Source of the DNA: Escarpia spicata | Lineage: Eukaryota; Annelida; Polychaeta; Sabellida; Siboglinidae | Direction of reading: 5' to 3' | DNA: 64,000 nucleotides | NCBI GenBank assembly: GCA_963995525.1 | Contig: OZ023211.1 | Span: 57,734,420-57,798,419 of the forward strand | In this document: in pieces, positions 46,215 to 56,838 of the stretch | How positions within the stretch are numbered: the first letter of the stretch is position 1 | How the letters are laid out: each line of letters starts with the position of its first letter | Notes under the pieces: generated by a model | What the model was told of the DNA's origin: nothing | The model's database searches: none | What the model saw: only the letters and a program-made list of their open reading frames with translations | Program-made: the position numbers and the translations under genes

Positions 46215-46380
46215 CCAGGGGCCGGTATGATGAAGCGGCTAAGAAGGTTCTTAACGCTAAGGTGATTGTCTTAGTAGATGACATGATTTTTTAAATATAA
46301 GCGAACATAGGAGTTTACGCAAACACGTGACGCTAAGTAATCGTGTACCTTAAAGTACGCTTCATGAAACCGGCCCCAGG
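46215..46380. mobile_element. 166-bp MITE with GGGGCCGGT inverted ends
   Basis: Left end CCAGGGGCCGGTATGATGAA and right end complement CCTGGGGCCGGTTTCATGAA agree at most positions over about 25 bp. The interior carries inverted TTAACGCTAAG/CGCTAAGTAA modules. No coding capacity and no clear target duplication. Confidence 0.75.
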
Positions 46381-46506
46381 TTAATATTAACTTAAATTGT
46401 AAGTACACTTTATGATATATTAACAGATTGTATTCCATTAAAGATGTTTTTGCATACAATTAAAGGTGTATACATTGCCTGTGTCATTGTTTATAAAATT
46501 AGACTG

Positions 46507-46548
46507 AAAATTATGGACATATTTAATATTGTATATGTCCATAATTTT
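46507..46548. repeat. perfect hairpin: 16-bp stem, 10-nt loop
   Basis: AAAATTATGGACATAT is followed after TTAATATTGT by its exact complement. It could be a structured RNA or the remnant of a palindromic element. Confidence 0.85.
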
Positions 46549-46690
46549 TTAACGAATCACATTTCACTACATGAAAATATGGTAATTATATATAACGATG
46601 TTTCTAAATTTTATTTATCCAGACAAATATAATGTAATGGATATATATTTTATTATACATATAAAAATGCTTGTAAAATAAATTACATAA

Positions 46691-46722
46691 AACCAACACG
46701 TCTACCGACTGAGCTACAGAGA
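46691..46722 (-). mobile_element. tRNA 5'-half-like sequence (SINE head or tRNA fragment)
   Basis: On the minus strand it reads TCTGTAGCTCAGTCGGTAGA then CGTGTTGGTT: a canonical A box (TAGCTCAGTCGG) with D-stem and anticodon-stem start. The anticodon loop and B box do not follow, so no functional tRNA is called. Confidence 0.5.
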
Positions 46723-47280
46723 ACAGTGGAAATTCACTGACTGATTTAAGTTGTTATGATAAATTGTACAAATCCTCATTCATATATCGATATTCTAGTG
46801 ATATTATGAGATTAAACAAGGTTACTTTCTGTAGCTGGATACAATATCTGTTTGCTATGTATGTTTATTGGTGTAGATTATCTCTGGTGGGTTGCAATCG
46901 ATATAATTATTCTGAAAACGAGCCGAAGCTCCGCGAAAACCTGGTCAACTTGTAGGCCCATTCGCATTCATTATTTTGGATAAAATTGGATTCATGTGGA
47001 ACCGTAGGATAACTGCTTGTTTCTCTATGATGACTTGTGTTTGTATTATATCGGAATATCGCATAATAACTTATTCTGACGCTCGAGTATATGTCGACAG
47101 TGACGTCACATCTTGGCTTCCCGAAAAGCGTGCCAAAAATATGCGTATTCGCAAAAATCCAGATGCTCAGCATAAAATGTGGAATTTCTAATTCATTGAA
47201 TTTGTTTGATTTGTTTGGCTGGTGGACATGGAAATAGATGGCAGGATGTAATATAATATGAATTCAAGCAACAGGTGTTT
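46723..47280. other. no gene recognised
   Basis: Overlapping 60-90-codon frames on both strands have no motif. Confidence 0.35.
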
Positions 47281-47931
47281 TTATTCCCTTTAATATATAT
47301 CAATGATTTGGATGATGATATAACAAGAAAGGTGTTGAAATTTGTGGATGATACAAAAGTGTTTAGAAGGATTAAATGTGTTAGAGATAGACAGCATTTA
47401 CAAGATGATCTTGGCAGATTGATCAAGTGGTCTGAAAAGTGGCAAATGATGTTCAATTTTTGGAAATGTAAATGCTTCCACACAGGACATGGGAACGAAA
47501 AGTACAATATTCAAGGGGGGTACTAAGTACTACTGTAAAAGAAAAGGACTTGGTGTTAACCATTAGTACTGATATGAAGGTTTCAGAGCAGTGCGGAATT
47601 GCAGCTTCAAAGAGAAATCAAATATCTGGATTAATTAGGTGAAATATAGCATATACGGAAAAAGAACTAATAATACTGCTGTACAAAACCATAGTTACGC
47701 CTCATTTAGAATATTGTATACAAGCACGGAGGCCATATCGCAAGAAGGACATAGATATGCTAGAAAGAGTACAAAGGAAAGCGACTAAAATGATACAAAA
47801 ACTGAGGAATCTTAGTTATGAAATATGCATGAAAGAATGTGGTTTAACAACACTAGAAACCAGGAGATTGAGAGGAGATCAGATAGAAGTGTTTAAAATA
47901 TTGAATGGTTATGAAAATATTGATAGAAATA
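47281..47931 (+). pseudogene. CR1-like LINE copy 3, RT fragment broken by a microsatellite
   Basis: Aligns with 52826-53474 of the 51-kb LINE: YINDLDDDITRKVLKF, the catalytic box as FVDD (alanine to valine), KWSEKWQMMFNF, then, after a frameshift near 47515 and a stop near 47640, the thumb region (MLERVQRKATKMIQKLR) to YENIDRN. At that exact point a CA/CG microsatellite begins. The 5' side is also truncated. Confidence 0.85.
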
Positions 47932-48047
47932 CACGCACACGCACGCACACGCACGCACACACACACACACACACACAGACATACGCATGCATGCACGCAC
48001 ACACACATACATACACACACATACATACGCATGCATGCATGCATGCA
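47932..48047. repeat. (CA)n/(CATG)n microsatellite inside LINE copy 3
   Basis: ACACGCACACGCACG, then a pure CA run, then CATGCATGCATGCA. In the 51-kb copy the bases on either side (GATAGAAAT and ATGTTTTT) are contiguous, so the array grew at this point in the LINE. Confidence 0.9.
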
Positions 48048-48227
48048 CATGTTTTTAGACAGATTGAACTAGACCAATCGATGTGAATGATATTCTATTG
48101 TCCAACCCTAACTGCTTCACTATGAAATATATTGTTTATGGCTCCAAGATTCCATTAGACAGCAAAAAATTAACTTAACTTGGACAGTAGAGCAAAGGTG
48201 GGGTGGGTTAGTGCCCCTCTAGTCGGG

Positions 48228-49335
48228 CCTCTACTGTGTCACTCTATTGCCCCACTCTACTGCCCCATTCTACTGTGTCACTCTATTGCCCCACACTACT
48301 GCCCCATTCTGCTGTGTTACTCTATTGCCAAACTCTACTGCTCCATTCTCCTGTGTCATTCTGTTGCCAAACTCTACTGCTCTATTCTACTGTGTTACTC
48401 TACTGCCCCATTCTACTGTGTTACTCTATTGCCCCACTCTACTGCCCCATTCTACTGTGTCACTCTATTGCCCCACTCTACTGCCCCATTCTACTGTGTC
48501 ACTCTATTGCCCCACACTACTGCCCCATTGTACTGTGTCACTCTACTGCCAAACTCTACTGCCCCATTCTACTGTGTTACTCTATTGCCAAACTCTACTG
48601 CTCCATTTTACTGTGCCATTCTATTGCCAAACTCTACTGCCCCATTCTACTGTGTCATTCTATTGCCCCACTCTACTGCCCCATTCAGCTGTGTCACACT
48701 ATTGCCAAACTCTACTGCTCCATTTTACTGTGCCATTTTATTGCCAAACTCTACTGCCCCATTCTACTGTGTCATTCTATTGCCAAACTCTACTGCCCCA
48801 TTCTACTGTGTCACACTATTGCCAAACTCTACTGCTCCATTTTACTGTGCTATTCTATTGCTAAACTATACTGCCCCGTTCTACTGTGTCATTCTATTGC
48901 CCCATTCTACTGCCCCATTCTACTGTGTCACACTATTGCCCGTTTCTACTGCCCCATTCTATGGTGTCACTCTATTGCCAAACTCTACTGCTCCATTCTA
49001 CTGTGTCATTCTATTGCCCCACTCTACTGCCCCATTCTACTGTGTCACTCTATTGCCCCACTCTTCTGCCCCATTCCACTGTGACATTCTATTGCCCCAC
49101 TCTTCTGCCCCATTCTACTGTGTCACTCTATTGGCCCACTCTACTGCCCCATTCTGCTGTGTCACTCTGTTGCCCCACTCTTCTGTCCCATTCTACTGTG
49201 ACACTCTATTACCCCACTCTGCTGCCCCATTCTACTGTGACACTCTATTGCCCCACTTGTCTGCCTCATTCTACTGTGTCACTCTATTGCCAAACTCTAC
49301 TGCCCCAGTCGGTTGCCCCATTATACTAGGTCATT
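48228..49335. repeat. 39-bp minisatellite, about 28 copies
   Basis: The unit is built from three similar modules: ACTCTATTGCCCC, ACTCTACTGCCCC and ATTCTACTGTGTC. It therefore arose from a 13-bp ancestor. The period is a multiple of 3 and no plus frame has stops, so all three plus frames are open (up to 409 codons, Cys/Leu/Pro/Tyr-rich). There is no ATG context, signal or domain that argues for translation. Confidence 0.95.
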
Positions 49336-51115
49336 CTGATGCCTGCTGTTTCCAAAATAGAACAGCTATTACCACTGCAACATTGGAAACAAGTAATCAC
49401 GTCCATTAGTAGAATGACAACACCAGTGAAAGCCCCATAACAGCTCATCACACAAGACATGAGGTGGCATGTTATACAGCTCATTGTAGTTATCTGTGTT
49501 TTGTGGTCGTCTGACACCGCCATTAGCAAGAAACTACAATGGTGGTGTTGAGCTGAAGAACCTACAGCTAGTTGAAATGACCGTGTTTACCTGAGTGATC
49601 ATGTTACTAGAACGCACAATCAGGTGTGTGCCTTTGTCAGTTGGTGCGACAGATCATGTGTTGTGCTGAAGCTACTCTAGTCACAAATCAGGCCAAAAAC
49701 ATGCTCATAGATATAATTACCAGTCTAGCTTGAGTTTTTTTTAATAATAATACTTTTTTGAAGCCTTTGTGTTGATGCTTAATGTTTTAATGTTTCGTAT
49801 CTACCTACAGCTTTGTCATTATGATGCATAAATGCAATTAAATATAATATACATTGTAAATGTGATGACTGAAAGGATCCCAACAAAATATTTCCCATAT
49901 GCAATGTGACCTTGTTAATCTGAATACTTTAGGCAATGGTATCTGTCTGGATTATTGATATTTCTGGATAAATTATGCACATAAAGCTGTACATGATATA
50001 TAAGTATTTTGAAGTAGGAGTTGCCCAAATAATTGGACCCGGCCTTGTCCAATTATGTGCTCTACTCTGCCACCACCTCATTCAATTACACCTGCATGCA
50101 ATCCGCAATTTGATGTAAAGAGTTGTGAGACATAGACTGTCCACTTTGAGAAAGATCCGCCAGTTGGAGTGTCATTGGAAAGAGAGATCACTGTATGGCA
50201 TAGTCATTGCTGAAAATGTGTACTTTGGGTTTGCCCTGTGTTCATCAGTCTCCATCTAGAAAACACTCCTACCTCCCAGGAGGTCAATGTGAGGACAGCC
50301 GCGTACTGCAAAAACACTCCAGCAGTCATTTCTCACAACAAATTGATTTTGCGGCAATGACCATGCAAAGTTGCTGCACACATCTTGGTGATAGGGTAAT
50401 GTGGTGAAATATATTCACTTGATGGTGATAGGGTAATGCGGTGTAATACATACACTTGGTGATCATAGGGTAACGTGGTACAACATAATACCCTTGGTCG
50501 TGATAGGATGATGTGAAAAACACATTAGCAGAATATATGAATATGTTTACATTAAGAACTTCAACACAGTAATTCAGCATTTATTAAAAGTACCATGGTG
50601 AATCTTCACCTGCCGCATATATTCGCAGTACCTACACGAATAACCACAAAAGCCTGATAAACCAAACATGTTGAAGATTGTCCTAGAATGACACTGGCCC
50701 ATTCTCTCCCTGTCTTCCATGCAGTAGGAAAAACAGATGATGTCTGTAACATGGAGGGAAAATGGGCTACTCAATATTGTATTCAACATATTCACAACTT
50801 TTATGTAGCTGTATGCCCTGAATTACATAATATGATATGTTATTGATGGAGACGAACCTTTCCAATAAACCACAGTCTTTCATAATTGTTAATGAAGTGA
50901 GAAACAAAATGTCCACCACCACCAGCTAGGCTGAATGGTTAATGTCACCCGTAAGGGGGTTGGTTAATTACATTTGGTTGACATAAGCTGCACCACTTTC
51001 GCCTCTTTCCATGTTACTAGAAAGTTATAATTAAGTTGCTTATTCAGCATGGCTAAACTCACATTGGTTTCATCTGGTAGGAACGATACATGTTGACATA
51101 TTAAGCACATATCGA
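49336..51115. other. no gene; weak degenerate tandem repeat at 50386-50515
   Basis: About four diverged copies of a 38-43-bp unit containing TTGGTGATAGGGTAATG(T/C)GGT lie at 50386-50515. The rest shows only short frames. Confidence 0.45.
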
Positions 51116-53790
51116 ATGTATTCAAGAAAGTGCAAACGAGCCATTGATTTAATTCTCGGCATTGTATACCCTTACAGACATGTCACATATAACATAGTTA
51201 CAGGAAACTCAACGCTGACGGTTGGGTTGGTTTATCGAAGTCCAAACATAAGCATAGAAGAGAATGAAAAAATACAAAACGCTATAAGGGAAGTAAGCAA
51301 ACGGGACTGTATTATTATGGGGGATTTTAACCATGGGCATATACAATGGAAATCTCTACAGAGTATGGGGAGAGAGGACCACAAGTTTTTAGTTTTAGTT
51401 CAAGATACATTCCTTTCTCAACATGTGCTAGAACCAACCAGGGGTGAGAATGTGTTAGACATAGTTTTGTCCTCACAGAATGAATTAGTTGACAATGTCA
51501 AGATATGTGAGCCACTGGGGAGTAGCGATCACAACCAGATACATTTTACCATCAAAGTAAAATCAGAAAGGAATAGCAAAAAGCAGTATAGGAGAAATTT
51601 CCACAAAGGAAGGTATAAGGACATGAGGAAATATTTAGCAAAGATAGACTGGAATAAGACACTGAAAAATAAGACGGCAACAGAATGCTGGAATATATTA
51701 AAGAGTGAAATTAAGTGCATAATCGATAAATTTGTACCCTTCAAAAACCAAAGAAAACGGTCCAAAAAGAAACACTTATCGAAAGAAGCCATTAGAAAAA
51801 TTAAGTATAAACAAATGATGTGGAAGTCATATAGATGTACTGGAAATGATGAAGACTACAACAATTATAAAGAAGCACTTAACCAAGCTACAGCTGAAAT
51901 TCGAAATTCAAAGAGAAGCTATGAACAACAATTAGCTAGTAATATAAAACATGACAGCAAGAGTTTTTATGCGTATGTTCGAAGCAAACAGAAAGTTCAA
52001 GATAAGGTCGGTCCTCTAGAAGATAGTGCTGGAAATATAATATCAGAGGGATTCATAATGGCAGAAGACCTGAATGAGTACTTTAGTTCAGTGTTTACCA
52101 GGGAAGATATTAGTTCACTGCCAATACCAAAGGCTAAGTTCAAGGGGGCAGATTCAGACTATTTAGGACAATTAATTGTAACCCCGGAAATGGTAGCTAA
52201 GAAAATAAGGGCTATGAAGGAAAATAAATCACCTGGAGTGGATGGTATTCCACCCAAACTACTATTGGAAATTGTAGAACAAATTAGCATACCACTTGCA
52301 ACAGTTTTCAACTTGTCATTAGAAGAGGGAGTGGTTCCTTTAGAATGGAAAGAAGCAAACATTATACCGTTATTCAAAAAAGGTTCGAGAAACAAGTCAG
52401 AGAACTATAGACCAGTGAGTTTAACATCAGTGATTTGTAAATTATTAGAAAGACTAATTAAAGATCACATGGTGGATTTTCTTGCTAAACAAAACTTGAT
52501 AAACCCATCTCAACATGGTTTTTTTAAAGCGAGGTCATGCTTAACAAATATGTTATGTTTATTGGAAGACATCACTAAGTGGGTAGATGAGGGAACACCA
52601 GTAGATATCGTCTACTTAGATTTTCAAAAAGCTTTTGACAAAGTACCACATCAAAGATTACTGCTTAAACTAAAGGCCCATGGCATAGGAAATGGTATAA
52701 TAAACTGGATAGAACAATGGCTGATTGACAGAAGACAACGTGTAGTAGTTGATGGGGAGGCTTCAAACTGGAAATCGGTATTGAGTGGGGTACCACAGGG
52801 ATCAGTATTAGGTCCTATATTATTCTTAATATACATCAACGATTTGGATGATGAAATAACAAGCAAGGTGTTGAAATTTGCGGATGATACAAAAGTGTTT
52901 AGAAGGATTAAAAGTGATGGAGATAGACAGCATTTACAAGATGATCTTGACAGGTTGATGAAATGGTCTGAAAAATGGCAAATGATGTTCAATTTTGGGA
53001 AATGTAAATGCCTCCACATAGGACATGGGAACGAAGAGGTAGAATATACAATGGGGGGTACTGTACTAAGTACTACTGTAAAAGAAAAGGACTTAGGGTT
53101 AACCGTTAGTGCTGATATGAAGATTTCAGAGCAGTGCGGAATTGCAGCTTCAAAGGGAAATCAAATCCTTGGATTAATTAGGCGAAACATAACGTATAAG
53201 GAAAAAGAGCTAATAATACCGCTGTACAAAACAATAGTTAGGCCTCATTTAGAATATTGTATTCAAGCGTGGAGGCCATATCGCAGGAAGGACATAGATA
53301 TGCTAGAAAGAGTGCAGAGGAGAGCAACTAAAATGATACAAAATCTGAGGGATCTTAGTTATGAAATACGCCTAAAAAAATGCGGTTTAACAACACTAGA
53401 GACCAGGAGATTGAGAGGAGATCAGATAGAAGTGTTTAAAATATTGAAGGGTTATGAAAATATTGATAGAAATATGTTTTTCTCAGTTAAGAAAGATAGA
53501 AGGACTAGAGGACATGATCTTGCATTAGCAAAGGAGCAGAGTAGATTGGATATAAGAAAGTTTTCATTTTCACAAAGAACTGTAAATGAATGGAACAGAT
53601 TACCTGCTGATTGTGTGGGTGCTAGTAGCGTGAATATGTTTAAAAATAAAATCGACACATACCTCAGACGGGCGGGATACACATAGATAAAAAGGTCGGA
53701 CTCTCGAAAAGCCAAGGGCTTCCTTGTCCACCTGCTACCTAGAGTTAATTCTCTGGGTGGCAATCTTGTTAAATCTTGTTAAATATAATC
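51035..53790 (+). mobile_element. CR1-like LINE copy 1, 5'-truncated, otherwise intact
   Basis: LINE similarity begins at about 51170, inside the endonuclease domain, although the open frame starts at 51035. It runs through the endonuclease, RT and C-terminal domains to TAG at 53684-53686. A 3' UTR of about 100 bp includes CTCTCGAAAAGCCAAGGGC and the tandem terminus CTTGTTAAAT x2 (53765-53784), as CR1-type elements end in short repeats and not in poly(A). ORF1 and the endonuclease N-terminus are missing. The lack of internal stops implies a recent insertion. Confidence 0.85.
51116..53686 (+). CDS. endonuclease/reverse transcriptase of a CR1-like LINE (ORF2, N-terminally truncated)
   Basis: An 856-residue polyprotein of a non-LTR retrotransposon. 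It nicks target DNA and copies its own RNA at the nick. Seen in order: endonuclease blocks GLVYRSPN (37-44), GDFNHGHIQW (69-78) and SSDHN (136-140); a Lys-rich linker with coiled-coil character (about 210-290); RT blocks SPGVDGIPP (372-380), YRPVSLTS (431-438), LDFQKAFDKV (501-510), SGVPQGSVLGP (557-567) and the catalytic FADD (588-591, both aspartates present); then thumb and the C-terminal domain ending near YLRRAGYT. The first part of the endonuclease (catalytic Asn/Glu region, about 80-100 residues) is absent, and the upstream frame to 51035 is unrelated, so the ATG at 51116 is probably an accident. RT could be active if expressed. Endonuclease could not. Confidence 0.9.
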   Translation: MYSRKCKRAIDLILGIVYPYRHVTYNIVTGNSTLTVGLVYRSPNISIEENEKIQNAIREVSKRDCIIMGDFNHGHIQWKSLQSMGREDHKFLVLVQDTFLSQHVLEPTRGENVLDIVLSSQNELVDNVKICEPLGSSDHNQIHFTIKVKSERNSKKQYRRNFHKGRYKDMRKYLAKIDWNKTLKNKTATECWNILKSEIKCIIDKFVPFKNQRKRSKKKHLSKEAIRKIKYKQMMWKSYRCTGNDEDYNNYKEALNQATAEIRNSKRSYEQQLASNIKHDSKSFYAYVRSKQKVQDKVGPLEDSAGNIISEGFIMAEDLNEYFSSVFTREDISSLPIPKAKFKGADSDYLGQLIVTPEMVAKKIRAMKENKSPGVDGIPPKLLLEIVEQISIPLATVFNLSLEEGVVPLEWKEANIIPLFKKGSRNKSENYRPVSLTSVICKLLERLIKDHMVDFLAKQNLINPSQHGFFKARSCLTNMLCLLEDITKWVDEGTPVDIVYLDFQKAFDKVPHQRLLLKLKAHGIGNGIINWIEQWLIDRRQRVVVDGEASNWKSVLSGVPQGSVLGPILFLIYINDLDDEITSKVLKFADDTKVFRRIKSDGDRQHLQDDLDRLMKWSEKWQMMFNFGKCKCLHIGHGNEEVEYTMGGTVLSTTVKEKDLGLTVSADMKISEQCGIAASKGNQILGLIRRNITYKEKELIIPLYKTIVRPHLEYCIQAWRPYRRKDIDMLERVQRRATKMIQNLRDLSYEIRLKKCGLTTLETRRLRGDQIEVFKILKGYENIDRNMFFSVKKDRRTRGHDLALAKEQSRLDIRKFSFSQRTVNEWNRLPADCVGASSVNMFKNKIDTYLRRAGYT

Positions 53791-54886
53791 ATCATTATAA
53801 TGAACTCGTGTTGATAAGAGTAATTAAATCACGGTGTGTATAGTGCATCCCATAATAGAAGTGATGATACACTCTTATTGGGTTGTATGTAGGAAACTGC
53901 TAACTTTGTCCGTGATTACCGAATGTCATGTAGTACTTATTTACTGCCTATTATGCCTGCTGGCGATTAGGACAGCAACAAAGTTCCTCCACAACAGTCA
54001 CGTAGTGCGTAAGGTATAAAAGCGTTCATAAATCTGTCTGTCCGACATCGAGGCACGCAGTATTACATGTTGTTGCAGGTTCCATGCGTGTATAGTTTCC
54101 CAGAGGATGCTGGGAGATGTGCACTTCAACCTCTTGGTGCAACCAATTAATTAACCTCGAGGTTACCTGCCGCATTATGTGTCCTTCGCACATACCGATG
54201 CGGCAAGACCTTTACAATTGCACCTCTTCGCATGAGTTGTTTCGGCGCCGTGTAACAAAACCGCTGATGAGAGCTCAACGTCCCTTGATGAGTGTATGAG
54301 AGCATACCGCGTAGATGGGTTCCCATTGCAGGCGTGGATACATGACAAGTAGAGTGAGACATCAGGCCAGAGTTCCTCTCATTCCACACGTGTGTGAGTA
54401 GAACATTTCTTTGACAGTCTTGTTTATTGCAGACAAGGTCAGGCTAGTTTTGTAACGCACATGACGGAGCAGTCACTGCTTGTTACTGGCATGTTTGAAG
54501 GTAATCTTGTGTGTCCGGAAGTTGCTGCCTGTCATATTTGACGGGAGGGAAATTCATTGTAAATAGCAGGCAATGTAATATATCTTACAGAAATTGTTCT
54601 TCAACGAACATCGGAGAAAAAAGTTGATGTCATTTTTGTGTGCACATTTTTTATCTGAATACAATCGTAATCCTAGGATAGAGTTCGTCACTTGCGTTGA
54701 ACCTACAGTAGTTTTTAGGCATCTATTCTGGAGAGCTGTTTTTCGATGACACCCGGAAATGTGTGTGAGCAGTTGTCATGGAAACAAATTTCCCCGGCTT
54801 TGAAATGACCTGAAGACAAAATATGGAGTTACTATATACAGTTCAGCAGTCTGCATAAGGTCTGATACCAAGATTAGTCACCTGTG
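53791..54886. other. no gene recognised
   Basis: Short frames on both strands at 54117-54389 in a CpG-containing stretch. No motif. Confidence 0.4.
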
Positions 54887-55452
54887 CGGTTTCTGCTGTA
54901 TCTAGGTTTCTGCTGCATTTTGATATTTTGTTGTATCTCACAGTAGATACAGAAAAACATATCTTTTGTTAGATATATCGGTCACTGGAAGCAAAGGACG
55001 TTTACAAACTTGCAACGTTATTTTTCTCAAATTAAAACGAGGCAAACATCTTTTTTTGAGGAATATTTTGATAGCGAACGCAGATCACGTGACGTATCGG
55101 TGATGGTGATGTAAACATCTGTAATATTTCAATTTATCAGACGAAATTGTAAGCAACTTTTCACACTAATCACCACAGGAAAGTTATCAAACCAGCTCAT
55201 GGTGTTTGCACAGTAAAGTGATGATTTTGAACACGATGCAGCAGAAACCGAATGCTTCCGTTTGGCACGTGACGCGATATATCGTCGTACGAATATTGTA
55301 AGTATTTAACTAAAAACAACTTTTTTGATGTCTTGTTTACATTCAATTGATTAAATAAGTGGTTCTTATCAATAATATCAATATGTTGCAGAAGATTTCT
55401 AAAGTTGTTGGTGAAAACTGCATATTATGATCGTGTACAGCAGAAACCGAGT
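54887..55452. repeat. inverted-repeat element with GGTTTCTGCTG ends
   Basis: CGGTTTCTGCTGTA (about 54892) is exactly complemented by TACAGCAGAAACCG (about 55436-55449). A third, near-identical inverted copy ATGCAGCAGAAACCG lies at about 55233, and a direct half-copy GGTTTCTGCTGCA at 54906. The interior has two ACGTGACG motifs. It could be a non-autonomous DNA element. No target duplication is clear. Confidence 0.45.
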
Positions 55453-55494
55453 GGACCAGTATAAGTACTGTGGACATGAATATATCAATACACA

Positions 55495-55650
55495 CACGGG
55501 TGGATATATGTCAATGGATAGCATTTGTGCAGTAATGGCAGCATGGCTGAATTCTTCCCTTGGCAGGTGGTGTCAGCTTGAATAGGGATGTGAAATGTTA
55601 AGCACTTTGGGTAATCCTGCAGACTGCTTACTGCACTACCATACATGAAA
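55495..55650 (+). mobile_element. SINE 3' fragment, diverged
   Basis: GTGGATATATGT, GCAGCATGGCTGAATTCTTC, AATGTTAAGC and ACTGCACTAC follow the order of the 27.7-27.9-kb SINE body. The head is absent. Confidence 0.55.
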
Positions 55651-56167
55651 ACAGAATTTATATTTTCTGTAATTTTTCAGTAATTTCATGCCTTCATTTG
55701 TATGATTTCATGTAACTTTATTACCTGTATTCTACATTTCAGCCTTCATTCGGGAAACAACAAGTATCGAGACATTATTTAACAAATTATTTAATCCATC
55801 CTTTTTATCTGCTGTAACATGTTTGTGAAAGCACAAGGGTGGCTGCGTGGGGTGTGACTTCACTCATGCCATAGGATTATTCACCTCCCAGTAAGCAGCT
55901 TTATAGAAGGAAGATGAAGGACTTGAGAGAAGAGATTAGCATAAAAAACATATAATAGTATAATTAGTTATGAGCAGAGAGAGAGAGATAAGCAGGATGA
56001 GTGCAGAGAAAGTCTGATTGAAAGAGCATGGAAACAGAAGAGGGTTGCAGAAGAGGAAGACCAAAGCTGAGATGGAACATTTGCATGAAAGAAGATCTTG
56101 GAAGGGCACGTACAAATGGCGAAGAAAGGAAGACCGCTGCAGAAAACAGAGTGAGACGAAGAGTAGT
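55651..56167. other. no gene; purine-rich stretch at 55970-56160
   Basis: GA-rich sequence keeps overlapping frames open on both strands. No motif. Confidence 0.4.
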
Positions 56168-56331
56168 CATACCTCGCTTTATTGTCACTTCGGTAATACA
56201 GCCACCTCGCAATTAAGGTCACCCTAGGACAGTAAAGTATAGGAAATTAGTTCTGCCAATACCGTCACCTCACTGTATGGGTCACTTTTGTCCAGTCCCG
56301 AGGGTGACATTAATAGTGAGGCTCCACTGTA
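56168..56331. mobile_element. MITE family P, copy 6 (internally shortened)
   Basis: ACCTCGCTTTATTGTCAC, ACAGCCACCTCGCAATTAAG, AAGTATAGGAAATTAGT, CACTTTTGTCCAGTCCCGAG and GAGGCTCCACTGTA. It lacks about 25 bp of the centre. Same orientation as the 17.5- and 18.6-kb copies. Confidence 0.8.
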
Positions 56332-56838
56332 TTAGTAAGCAGAGCAGAAGAAGCTACCATATGTGATGCGCACCCCACCCCGCAAGGGAAAGAAGACGAT
56401 GCAGCATCATAGCTCACTGTGATGAGCAGATATGTGTGATGCAGTTGGCGTTGGATGTGTGGCATGTAACGGAAGCCACCATGTTGATGGAAACGGCACT
56501 CGAAGCAGGTTAATCGACACGCATCTCCATAAGATTCCACCGACAATCCATCAAAAATCGATACGAGCCATGCTAGAGCCTTAAACCCTGCGGGATCAAT
56601 GGCAAGGAGGACGGATAAACTAATCATAAACTGTAATGATTGTTTATTTAATGGGCCATTTGTACATGCAAGTGTTGGTTGTGTGTTGCATTCAGTTCCC
56701 GTTTGGCTTGACCACATGCTTGGCAAGGCTCCACCTGCTTGTGTCTGCAGCGAGTGGTGGCTGTATTTATTGGGTTCTTTTCTTCAAGTGATAATAATAC
56801 ATTTAGTAGATTGCAACTATTTGTTTTTGAATGGTACA
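56332..56838. other. no gene recognised
   Basis: Overlapping frames of 80-180 codons on both strands. They run into a simple repeat and a transposon, so they are not called. Confidence 0.35.

Noticed and set aside
46691..46722. Functional tRNA gene
   Set aside because: Only the 5' half is present; the anticodon loop, T arm and B box do not follow.
48180..49409. 409-codon open frame (Cys/Leu/Pro/Tyr-rich)
   Set aside because: It lies entirely over the 39-bp minisatellite; all three plus frames are open because the repeat has no stops. No domain or signal.
51116..51118. ATG at 51116 as the authentic LINE start
   Set aside because: LINE similarity begins about 50 bp later, inside the endonuclease; the ATG lies in flanking DNA fused by chance to the truncated element.
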